DNA from: CAZUVM01 sp964623885
GTDB taxonomy: Bacteria > Verrucomicrobiota > Verrucomicrobiia > Limisphaerales > UBA8199
NCBI GenBank assembly: GCA_964623885.1
Contig: CAZUVM010000109.1
Coordinates: 1 to 37,033 of the forward strand
Direction: 5' to 3'
DNA: 37,033 nucleotides
The notes beneath the pieces are model-generated. The model had not been told where the DNA came from, did no database searches, and worked only from the letters and a program-made list of their open reading frames with translations. Of the stretch, positions 1-7,268 are shown piece after piece. Within the stretch, counting starts at the first letter, position 1, and each line of letters starts with the position of its first letter. Both the position numbers and the translations under genes were made by a program.

Positions 1-642
1 CTGGCGAACACGGGTTTTGGCACGGTCGCGCATCACGGCCAGGTCCGGAATCAATCCCATGTACCAGAACAGCACTGAAACGGTGAAATAGGTCGAGACA
101 GCGAACACGTCCCACATCAGTGGGGAACGGAATTGCGGCCAAATCGAGTTGGAGTTGGGAATTGGAAACAGCCACCAATCATACCAGGCGCGGCCGACGT
201 GCAACGCAGGATAAATTCCGGCGCACATGACGGCGAAAATGGTCATGGCTTCGGCGGCGCGGTTTACGGCGGTCCGCCAGCGCTGGCGGAGGAGGAAGAG
301 AAACGCGGAAATCAACGGGCCGGCATGACCGATGCCGATCCACCCGACGAAATTCACGATGTCCCACGCCCACATGACCGGGCGCATGTTGCCCCAGACA
401 CCGACACCGGTGGAAATCTGGTAGCTGACCATGAACATCAACATGCCCAGAGCGAGCAGGCTCGGAATAAACAAAACCCACCACCAAATCGGAGCCCGAT
501 CTTCGATGAGCGAAGCCACCCGGTTGGAGATCCAGCCGAAACCGTGCAGGTTGGCAACCAGCGGTTGCCGCTGCAATTCCGGCGGAGGCTGAGGCACGCT
601 TGCGGGAGCGCCGGGAGCGTAATGGGTCACGTTCGCGGCCAT
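1..642 (-). CDS. actC: Alternative complex III membrane subunit ActC (NrfD-like), N-terminal part
   Basis: This is the quinol-oxidising, multi-pass membrane subunit of alternative complex III, which passes electrons from menaquinol/ubiquinol to the ActB iron-sulfur centres and ActA hemes. Only the first 214 codons are in the window; the frame is open at base 1. Visible are a soluble N-terminus, a first membrane segment (WWWVLFIPSLLALGMLMFMV), a second with the motif GWIGIGHAGPLISAFLFLLR, then RAAEAMTIFAVMCAGIYPA and HVGRAWYDW, and finally GLIPDLAVMRDRA, all typical of ActC/NrfD proteins. The ATG directly follows the actB stop codon (TAAATG), and a strong AAGGAG sits 8 bases upstream, so the start is well supported and translational coupling to actB is likely. 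Family and complex membership are near certain; the rest of the protein lies outside the window. Confidence 0.93.
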   Translation of the reverse strand, partial: MAANVTHYAPGAPASVPQPPPELQRQPLVANLHGFGWISNRVASLIEDRAPIWWWVLFIPSLLALGMLMFMVSYQISTGVGVWGNMRPVMWAWDIVNFVGWIGIGHAGPLISAFLFLLRQRWRTAVNRAAEAMTIFAVMCAGIYPALHVGRAWYDWWLFPIPNSNSIWPQFRSPLMWDVFAVSTYFTVSVLFWYMGLIPDLAVMRDRAKTRVRQ

Positions 643-3600
643 TTAACGGGCTCCTTTCTCCGCTGCCTCATGAGTATTGGCTCCGCTCTCGGAGTGTTCT
701 TCAAAGGGATTGCCAAACTTCTGTTCGAATTCCTGCGTGGTCAGAGGCGATTTATAATAATCCGGCATGTTCTTGTTCGGATTGCGGACTTTGGCCAGAT
801 AGGTGGTGCGAGGCTTGGTCAGGAGCGCTTCGAGCACGGGATAATCACGATCCAGTTGCTTTCGTTTCCAAACGTGGCTCTCGTGGTCATTGAGGTTACC
901 GAACACGATGGCGCCGGCCGGGCAAGCCTGAGCGCAGGCGGTCGTGAAGCTATCGCTCGGCACAACCACATCGCCGGAAGCACCGGCTTTGGTTTTCTGA
1001 GCGATCTTGGCCTGCTCGATGCGCTGGAGACAGTAGGTGCACTTCTCCATGACGCCGCGCATACGCACAGTGACGTCCGGATTCTTGACCATCTTGAGCA
1101 AGTCCCATTCGTCGTCTTTGCGATGGCCGAATGGGCCAAGGTACCATTTGTCGACCTCGTGGCCGGCCAATGTAAATCTGCCGAGGGGGCGCTTGTTCCA
1201 ATCGAAGAAATTAAAACGACGAACCTTGTACGGACAGTTGTTGGAGCAATAACGAGTGCCGACGCACCGGTTATACGTCATTACGTTCAGGCCTTCCTGG
1301 TCGTGCGAAGTGGCATTGACCGGGCAAACATTCTCGCAGGGGGCAGCTTCACAATGCTGGCAAAGCATCGGCTGAGTAACGACCTGCGGATTATCGATCC
1401 ATTCCTGAAACTGCATCTGCTGATCTTTTTCGAACGTATCGAAGAAGTCTTTCCGGGCCTCGTCGCTGCCTTTAGGAACCAGTGGCTTTCCGGCGTAATA
1501 GCGATCGATACGCAGCCAATGCATTTCGCGGCCGCGATTGACCTGATCTTTACCGACGATAGGGACGTTGTTCTCGCTCTGGCAGGCCAACATGCAGGCG
1601 GAGCACCCCACACAGAGGTTTAAATCAATCGACATCCCCCACTGGTGCACACCCTTTTTCCTCAGCTCCTCGAACGGATTAGGGTAAAGAGGTTTAACCA
1701 CCGGCGGGTCCTCGACACCCATGTGCTTGGCGAACTGCGGGTGCTCGCGGTATTGCTCGAGGTTGGCTTCCTTCACTATCGGACGACCTTCCAGCGACCA
1801 ATGCGCCTGAGTGCCGGAAAGCGGGTAAGTCTTTCCGACTTTTTGAAGGGTGGCTCCGACTGCGACATACGGCTCATCTGCGGTGCGCAACGGGTAGACG
1901 TTGAAGCCGGTCCCCTGCCCCACCCGGCCCGTGCGTTCGCGGCCGTAGCCCAGAGACAGGCCCAGAGAATTCTCGGCCATCCCCGGTTGAATCCAAATCG
2001 GTCCTTTGATTTTGCGGCCGTTCAACGTGACCTCGACCAGGTCAGTATTCTTGACACCGTACGCGACTGCTGTTTTGCGGCTGATGAGGACAGCGTTGTC
2101 CCAAACCATTTTGGTTACCGGATCAGGCAGCTCCTGCAGCCAGCCATTGTTGTTATAGCGGCCATCATCCATCTTATAGTCGCGGAAGAAAACGACTTCG
2201 AGGCTGTCTTTGGTCGGACTGCCCGTTTTGACTGAAGAAAGCCCTTGAGAGACAGCGGCAGGATTGAATTTTACATCTACCGGTTTCGCTGCGGAATCAG
2301 CGCGGAAGCCGTCGTGCAGGAATTTCCGCCAGGCACCTTCGCGTTCGACGTCATTACTTTGAACCAAGGTGGCGAAGGTCTCACGGACGATGGTGTATGG
2401 GTCGGTAGCGTTGGCGCCGGCAAGGCGCGCCAGGATTTCAAGTTCGGTTAAACCTCCGAACAGCGGCGCGATCAAAGGTTGAACCGGGACCATTGTGCCG
2501 TCGCTGGTCAAAGCATCGCCCCATGATTCGAGGTAATGCGCCGCGGGGAAATGCCAGTCGCAGTGGGGAAATGTTTCGTCCTCGTAGTACCCAAGGCGCG
2601 CGACCATCTTGGCCTTGCGCTGGGTTTTGGCCCAATCGAGTTCGGCCGGAGCCGTATAGACTGGATTGCCGCCGAGAATGAGCAGGGTCTCCACTTCGCC
2701 GGCCTGGAGAGATTTTGCGAGCTCGCCCAATCCTTCCTGTTTCGGTTCAGGAGCTTCATGAAAAACAACGGTCTTGCCAACATTGCCCAACGCGGCGTTG
2801 ATGGCATTGGCCAGCAGGTGCACAGCCAATGGTTGGCGGTAGCCTGCAACTACGAGCGAACGTCCGGCGTTGGCCAGCAAATCTTTGGCGCACTCGGAAA
2901 TCCATTGCGGATCCACACCGGCTGGGCTGCCGAGGCGATCGAGGCCCGAAATGTTCGCCGATTTAGCGATTTCGGCTGCCAGGGCGCCGGCGACCTGGAC
3001 GACGGAACTGGCCGCAGCGCGCAACCGATGGTCCGCGTTGAAGCCGGTAATGGTCATCAGACTCTCGATGACGTAAAGCCGGTTCAACCCGTCTTCGGGT
3101 TTTTCGATGCGACGCCGCTGGGTGAAACGGCGAACATGATTATGAACGTCAGGTTCGGAGCCGAGGAAGTCGCAGTCCAACGAGACGATGACGTCAGCGC
3201 GATCAAACAGGAATTGTGGCTGGACGGCTTGAGCAAAAGCCTCAGTGGCGGCGCGCCGGTGGATGTCGAGATCGATTGCGTCATGGACATAGAAGCGTGC
3301 CTTCGGAAGTTTTTCGGAAATCAGCTTTTGTAAACGCGCGCGCGAGGGAGAATTGTTTCGTTCACAAAGGATGCTCAACCCCTTCCCGCCATCGGCCTGG
3401 GCTTTTTTGGCAAGCGCCCCCAGGAAATCCACGGCGCCTGCCGGCGAAGCGTTTTTACCATTAATAGTGAACCGGGTAGCCCGATCCGGATCGTACAGGT
3501 TCAGGATGGAAGCCTGGGCAAAACGATCGGTGCCGCCATTGCTGTCAGGGTATAGAGAATTGCCTTCAACTTTCGTGGGGCGGCCGTCATTGGACTTAAC

Positions 3601-3966
3601 CACCAGCGGTATCGCGCCGCCTGCGGCCGGCATGGCCGTAGCGAAATACTCCGGCAACCCGTGAATGTAATTCTCGGGCATTTTGCCGAAAGGCTCGAGG
3701 CGTTCCACCGGGCGCCGGCAGCCGGTGGCGCCGAGTCCGATGCCGGCCAGAAGGAACGAAGCGGACATTAACTTCACGAACTGCCGGCGGGAGACCGGGT
3801 CCGTCAACTCGCTGGCACCGGCGGGAAATTCGCGCTCAACCCACTCCCGGAATTCCGGCGTCTCTGCCAATTCTTCCAATCCCCGCCAATACACACGCCC
3901 GGCAGCCGAGGCCAAGGGGAGTTTGCCAGCGACAGAGCTTTGAGATGGAGATTGAGTAGCGCTCAT
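643..3966 (-). CDS. actB: Alternative complex III iron-sulfur/molybdopterin-like subunit ActB
   Basis: ActB is the large periplasmic-facing subunit of alternative complex III that carries the iron-sulfur relay. The 1107-residue protein begins with the extended Tat domain of this family (YWRGLEELAETPEF near 26-39, then SRRQFVKLM at 59-67 and a hydrophobic stretch ending at Cys83). A long molybdopterin-oxidoreductase-like region follows; in this family it usually lacks the cofactor. From about residue 780 come the cluster motifs: CVGCSACMLAC, CQHCEAAPCENVC, CVGTRYCSNNC and CTYC...CAQAC. The third has Thr where a fourth Cys would be expected, as in known ActB proteins, fitting one 3Fe-4S plus three 4Fe-4S clusters. 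An upstream ATG at 4008 is possible, but I chose 3966 because its ATG overlaps the actA stop (ATGA), a normal coupling arrangement, and leaves a proper N-terminus. Confidence 0.95.
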   Translation of the reverse strand: MSATQSPSQSSVAGKLPLASAAGRVYWRGLEELAETPEFREWVEREFPAGASELTDPVSRRQFVKLMSASFLLAGIGLGATGCRRPVERLEPFGKMPENYIHGLPEYFATAMPAAGGAIPLVVKSNDGRPTKVEGNSLYPDSNGGTDRFAQASILNLYDPDRATRFTINGKNASPAGAVDFLGALAKKAQADGGKGLSILCERNNSPSRARLQKLISEKLPKARFYVHDAIDLDIHRRAATEAFAQAVQPQFLFDRADVIVSLDCDFLGSEPDVHNHVRRFTQRRRIEKPEDGLNRLYVIESLMTITGFNADHRLRAAASSVVQVAGALAAEIAKSANISGLDRLGSPAGVDPQWISECAKDLLANAGRSLVVAGYRQPLAVHLLANAINAALGNVGKTVVFHEAPEPKQEGLGELAKSLQAGEVETLLILGGNPVYTAPAELDWAKTQRKAKMVARLGYYEDETFPHCDWHFPAAHYLESWGDALTSDGTMVPVQPLIAPLFGGLTELEILARLAGANATDPYTIVRETFATLVQSNDVEREGAWRKFLHDGFRADSAAKPVDVKFNPAAVSQGLSSVKTGSPTKDSLEVVFFRDYKMDDGRYNNNGWLQELPDPVTKMVWDNAVLISRKTAVAYGVKNTDLVEVTLNGRKIKGPIWIQPGMAENSLGLSLGYGRERTGRVGQGTGFNVYPLRTADEPYVAVGATLQKVGKTYPLSGTQAHWSLEGRPIVKEANLEQYREHPQFAKHMGVEDPPVVKPLYPNPFEELRKKGVHQWGMSIDLNLCVGCSACMLACQSENNVPIVGKDQVNRGREMHWLRIDRYYAGKPLVPKGSDEARKDFFDTFEKDQQMQFQEWIDNPQVVTQPMLCQHCEAAPCENVCPVNATSHDQEGLNVMTYNRCVGTRYCSNNCPYKVRRFNFFDWNKRPLGRFTLAGHEVDKWYLGPFGHRKDDEWDLLKMVKNPDVTVRMRGVMEKCTYCLQRIEQAKIAQKTKAGASGDVVVPSDSFTTACAQACPAGAIVFGNLNDHESHVWKRKQLDRDYPVLEALLTKPRTTYLAKVRNPNKNMPDYYKSPLTTQEFEQKFGNPFEEHSESGANTHEAAEKGAR
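651..656 (-). promoter_or_regulatory. Shine-Dalgarno site of actC
   Basis: AAGGAG on the minus strand, 8 bases before the actC ATG and inside the last codons of actB. It is the clearest Shine-Dalgarno sequence in the window and fixes the actC start. Confidence 0.7.
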
Positions 3967-4616
3967 CGGTGACAGGTGGAGCAGTTCTGGAGGGATTCGA
4001 CTTGCCACTGGTCCATGGCCTTTTTACCAAATTCGAGCTGTTTTTCCGGCGACGCCGCTTTCCAATTCAGATCCGTAATCTTGTCCATCGGGCGCAGCTT
4101 CAATTCCGGATGGCGATGGCAATCGAGGCAGAACGTCATGCTGAGAGGCTGATAATGGTAGACCTCATCCATGGTGTTGACCGGTCCGTGGCATTCAACG
4201 CAACTAATGCCGCGGTCGACATGCACGGAATGATTAAAATAAACGAAGTCAGGGACGCGGTGAATTTGCACCCAGGGAACAGGCTGACCGGTTTGAGCGC
4301 TCTCGCGAATCAGGGCGAGGCGGGGGTCGTCCTTAAGAACCTGGTTATGGCAATTCATGCAAGTCGAGCTGGCGGGGATGTTGGAGAACCAGGCTTTCTC
4401 GACTGCATTATGGCAATAACGGCAATCGATCCCCAGTTGGCCCGCGTGAGTTGCGTGTGAAAAGGCAACCGGCTGCACCGGCTGGTAGCCAACGCGCGAG
4501 TACTTCGGAGTAAAATAGTACCAGCCGCCGGCCACAAGGGCGCCGGCCACGAGCACGTAGCCAACAGTGAGCAGGCCCGGCAACCGGTTGGTCCATTTAG
4601 GAAAAATGGCGGACAT
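3963..4616 (-). CDS. actA: Alternative complex III pentaheme cytochrome c subunit ActA
   Basis: ActA is the membrane-anchored multiheme cytochrome that transfers electrons within alternative complex III towards a terminal oxidase or soluble carrier. The 217-residue protein has one N-terminal membrane segment (about residues 14-35, no cleavage site seen) and five CXXCH heme-binding motifs: CRYCH 65-69, CMNCH 86-90, CVECH 139-143, CLDCH 163-167 and CSTCH 212-216. The last lies one residue from the C-terminus. Extra histidines (HATH, HSVH) could be distal ligands. Five hemes and this length match the family. It is the first gene of the actA-actB-actC series and overlaps actB by 4 bases. No strong Shine-Dalgarno sequence is visible before the ATG. 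Confidence 0.94.
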   Translation of the reverse strand: MSAIFPKWTNRLPGLLTVGYVLVAGALVAGGWYYFTPKYSRVGYQPVQPVAFSHATHAGQLGIDCRYCHNAVEKAWFSNIPASSTCMNCHNQVLKDDPRLALIRESAQTGQPVPWVQIHRVPDFVYFNHSVHVDRGISCVECHGPVNTMDEVYHYQPLSMTFCLDCHRHPELKLRPMDKITDLNWKAASPEKQLEFGKKAMDQWQVESLQNCSTCHR

Positions 4617-5032
4617 GGCGTAGGCAGTTCGGGCTTAGCAGTCCAAGCCGCGTTGGCGGCAGCCGGGAAAGTCCGCGGCGGAGCGAGGGCAGATTAAATC
4701 AGCATCGGCGCACTGCATAGGTCAAGAGCCGGGAATTGTTCTCAAACCGCAGTAAACGTCAATTGCTTTCTTCATGACAGTTTTTGACTACCCAATTCTG
4801 CTTCAGGACACACGCCCGCGTGAGCGGGGGGATTCAATGTCAGCGCTCATTTGTACCGCGCCCGGACGGGGCACGCAAGCGGGCTTTGACAGATTTCGGA
4901 ATCATTAATAATTCAAATAAGCCAACCCTATGCAGCCGCAGCAGTGGCATTCTTAATGCCCCCGTTCGGACGGGCGTAAGTCGGCAGCGGAAGCGAGGAT
5001 GCCTACACCGAGCGTGCAGTGCGACCCCAGGC
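4617..5032. other. Non-coding region between the DUF883 gene and actA
   Basis: A 416-base stretch without a credible gene; the short open frames across it look random. It must hold the actA promoter. On the minus strand a TTGACC (4720-4725) lies upstream of an AT-rich TTTAAT (4693-4698), but the 21-base spacing is too long for a confident call. On the plus strand TTGACA (4886-4891) is followed 15 bases later by AATAAT, a slightly short but otherwise good sigma-70-like pair with no gene directly downstream. Small GC palindromes are present, the clearest CCCGT-TCGG-ACGGG at 4961-4974. It sits just after the DUF883 stop but has no T-run, so I do not call it a terminator. Confidence 0.5.
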
Positions 5033-5299
5033 TCAATCCTTGCTCTCGGATGATTCGGAAGAAAACCAGCGGTGCAGCAACAAGCCGGCAACGATGCCCA
5101 GGCCCAATCCAACCGCAAGCGACTGGTAGGGGCGTTCGCGTACTACACGTCCGGCGGTTTCCATTCGCGCGGCTGCCTGTTCGCGGGCCCGGCCAACCCT
5201 GACTTTGAGCAACTGTTCGCCATCATTGACGAGGGCGCGCAAGTCCTCGAGAAATTTATCCCAATTCACCTCGGGTCCGTTCCCGGCTTTGGTTTCCAT
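5033..5299 (-). CDS. DUF883 (YqjD/ElaB-like) small membrane protein
   Basis: A short protein (88 residues from the chosen ATG) with an amphipathic, charged helical N-terminal two thirds (FLEDLRALVNDGEQLLKVRV...RAREQAAARMETAG), an RERPYQSLAVGLGLGIVAGLLL segment and a short polar tail. The pattern of a helix, an R-P-[WY]-x-[AS]-[LV] junction and one C-terminal membrane segment is that of the DUF883/YqjD/ElaB family. These are inner-membrane proteins, some of which associate with ribosomes in stationary phase in E. coli. A TTG start at 5326 in the same frame would add nine residues; I prefer the ATG at 5299 because the added residues look unlike the family. A TCTAAT hexamer at 5362-5367 on the minus strand could be a -10 box, but no good -35 accompanies it. 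It is followed by 416 non-coding bases, so it is probably not in the act operon. Confidence 0.75.
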   Translation of the reverse strand: METKAGNGPEVNWDKFLEDLRALVNDGEQLLKVRVGRAREQAAARMETAGRVVRERPYQSLAVGLGLGIVAGLLLHRWFSSESSESKD

Positions 5300-5599
5300 G
5301 AGGGGAAGGATTTGCTTCCGGTGCAAGAAGGTAAATGGGGTGTTGACCCCCGGGGTACCGGATTAGAACGTATTTAGTCATTAGGTTGGATCAAAACAGC
5401 TCGGCAATAGCCGATGGCCAGACGCCAGGAGCCGGTCAGGGGCTGCCTTGGGGGTGGGTTTGGAATGGAGGGCTTTTCGCTTTTCTTCTGTCGCGCAGAA
5501 CGTAATCTCGCGGAGCTGATGGCGTCGCCTATTACGGATTCGGCGTGCGGCAATCGCGTAGCGGCCATGGGATCGCCAGGCAGCATCGTTTTGAAACTT

Positions 5600-6661
5600 A
5601 TGAAATCCAATTACCCACTATCGAAAATTATTTACCCAATCGTCATTGCTGCGGGTTGGGCTGGAGCCAATCAGGCAATGGCCCAGCCGGACCCGAATTA
5701 CCTGGATCACGATCGCACCCGGCCGCAGCCGGCTGCGGTAACGCCGGCGAGCCCCAGCACGCCGGAGCAGGCGGGCAAAGCGCCGTCAGATGCGACGGTG
5801 CTCTTTGACGGCAAAGATCTTTCGGCGTGGGTCGCGACGGACGGCAGTCCGACAAAATGGATAAAGGGCGACGGCTACATGGAATGCGTGAAGGGCAGCG
5901 GTTATGTGCGAACGCTGCAGAGCTTCGGAGATTGCCAGCTACACGTAGAATGGGCGACGCCGACGCCCCCGCACGGCGAAGGCCAGGGCCGAGGCAATAG
6001 CGGAGTCTTTTTCGGTTTGGATCGATACGAAGTGCAGGTGCTGGATTCGTATCAAGCCGACACTTACGCAGATGGCAGCGCGGCCGCGGTTTACGGACAA
6101 TACCCGCCGCTGGTCAATGCCAGTTTGCCACCGGGAGTGTGGCAGACGTATGATATTATTTACACCGCGCCACGATTTAACGCTGAGGGCAAGTTGCTCT
6201 CGCCGGTGTATCTCACGGTTTTTCATAACGGGGTGCTGGTGCAAAATCACGTGTCGCTGACCGGGCCGACGAGTTGGCTGGAGCGGGCGCCGTATGAACC
6301 GCAGCCGGAAAAGCAACCGATTTCGCTGCAGGACCATGGGAATCCTGTGCGCTTTCGCAATATTTGGGTACGGGAACTGGGCAAACCAGGGAAGAAGGAA
6401 TTCATGCTGGCGAATAGCTGGCTGGATAGCCTCAAAGGCAAGTATACGGGCAACAATGAGGTAGAAATAACTCGAGATGGCAGCCAATTGGCCGCGCGGT
6501 TGAGCGGTGTGAAATTCCTGCTCTTCGCCGAATCACCAACCAAATTCTTCGCCAAAACGACGGACGTGCAAATTGAATTCCCGAAGGGGCCGGATGGAAA
6601 AGTGGATCGGCTAATCTGGTCGGTGGGAGAAGGCGCCAATACCGCTATGCGGGCGAAGTAA
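5600..6661 (+). CDS. Exported DUF1080 protein (3-keto-disaccharide hydrolase family)
   Basis: A 353-residue exported protein and the only plus-strand gene here. A signal peptide (MKSNYPLSKIIYPIVIAAGW... ending near ANQAMAQ) is followed by a Pro-rich linker of about 35 residues and then a DUF1080/PF06439 concanavalin-like domain. Recognisable pieces include LFDGKDLSAWV, NSGVFFGLDRYEVQVLDSY, AVYGQYPPLVNASLPPGVWQ, VFHNGVLVQN, LQDHGNPVRFRNIWVREL. The last 75 residues form a second small beta domain (YTGNNEVEITRDGSQL...FFAKTTDVQIEFPKG), resembling the DUF3471-type tail. DUF1080 members act on 3-keto-glycosides or bind sugars; the substrate here is unknown. An in-frame start exists at 5414, but the signal peptide places the real start at 5600. 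Its 3' end overlaps the 3' end of coaE by 17 bases on the opposite strand. Confidence 0.87.
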   Translation: MKSNYPLSKIIYPIVIAAGWAGANQAMAQPDPNYLDHDRTRPQPAAVTPASPSTPEQAGKAPSDATVLFDGKDLSAWVATDGSPTKWIKGDGYMECVKGSGYVRTLQSFGDCQLHVEWATPTPPHGEGQGRGNSGVFFGLDRYEVQVLDSYQADTYADGSAAAVYGQYPPLVNASLPPGVWQTYDIIYTAPRFNAEGKLLSPVYLTVFHNGVLVQNHVSLTGPTSWLERAPYEPQPEKQPISLQDHGNPVRFRNIWVRELGKPGKKEFMLANSWLDSLKGKYTGNNEVEITRDGSQLAARLSGVKFLLFAESPTKFFAKTTDVQIEFPKGPDGKVDRLIWSVGEGANTAMRAK

Positions 6662-7259
6662 GCCGCGCTAAGCCCGAAAGGCATTTTAGGATTCGCTCGA
6701 GTTGCTGAGCGTGGACTTCGAGGCTGCCTTCGGTCCAAATGACGTAATCAGAATTCGCGAGCTTCTGGTCTACGGGCCACTGGGCGAGATTTCGACGTTG
6801 GATCACTTCCGCAGACCAACCACGGGCCAACAGCCGTTCGCGCTGAGTAGCGGCGGAGCAGGCGACACAAATAGTGGCGTCGAATTCCTTTTCCGCACGG
6901 GTCTCAAAAAGAAGCGGTATGACCACAACAGCAATTGACTTAGATTCAGCCCGCCACTGCGCAACGCGCGCCAGCCAGAGCTTGCGGATTTGCGGGTGCA
7001 GAATCTGTTCGAGGCGCTGACGCGCGGCGGTGTCCGAGAACACACGCCGTCCGAGTTCTTTGCGGCGCAAACACCCTTCAGCATCGAGGAACTCCTCCCC
7101 GAAAACCTGCCGGATTTCTTCGAGAGCAGGCTCGCCTGGCGCGACCACCTGGCGCGCCAAATCATCGGTATCGACGAGCGGTATGCCGCGGGCGCGGAGC
7201 ATATCGGCACAGGCGGATTTGCCCATGCCGATCCCGCCGGTGAGCCCGAGGAGGGTCAT
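6645..7259 (-). CDS. coaE: Dephospho-CoA kinase
   Basis: CoaE phosphorylates dephospho-CoA at the 3' hydroxyl of its ribose, the final step of coenzyme A synthesis, in the cytoplasm. The 204-residue protein shows the P-loop GLTGGIGMGKS (5-15), an acidic DTDDLARQVV segment (31-40, place of the usual D-A-D substrate-binding motif), the PLLFE motif after a hydrophobic strand (IAVVVIPLLFETRAEKEFD), and CSAATQRERLLARG plus RNLAQWPVDQKLANSDYVI, all typical in order and spacing. Length is normal. Its ATG lies only 9 bases after the stop of the giant S53 peptidase gene, so it is probably transcribed as the last gene of that series. A GGAA lies 5 bases before the ATG. It converges with the DUF1080 gene and overlaps it by 17 bases. 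Confidence 0.95.
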   Translation of the reverse strand: MTLLGLTGGIGMGKSACADMLRARGIPLVDTDDLARQVVAPGEPALEEIRQVFGEEFLDAEGCLRRKELGRRVFSDTAARQRLEQILHPQIRKLWLARVAQWRAESKSIAVVVIPLLFETRAEKEFDATICVACSAATQRERLLARGWSAEVIQRRNLAQWPVDQKLANSDYVIWTEGSLEVHAQQLERILKCLSGLARLTSPA

Positions 7260-7268
7260 TATTTCCGG

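Noticed and set aside
133..1623. Long plus-strand open frame (496 codons) opposite actB/actC
   Set aside because: It is antisense to well-supported actB and actC sequence; its translation is rich in Arg, Gly and His without domains.
4961..4974. CCCGT-TCGG-ACGGG hairpin after the DUF883 stop as an intrinsic terminator
   Set aside because: Only five base pairs and no T-run follows on the minus strand.
5414..5599. Upstream in-frame extension of the DUF1080 protein
   Set aside because: The extra 62 residues would bury the signal peptide inside the protein and look non-coding.
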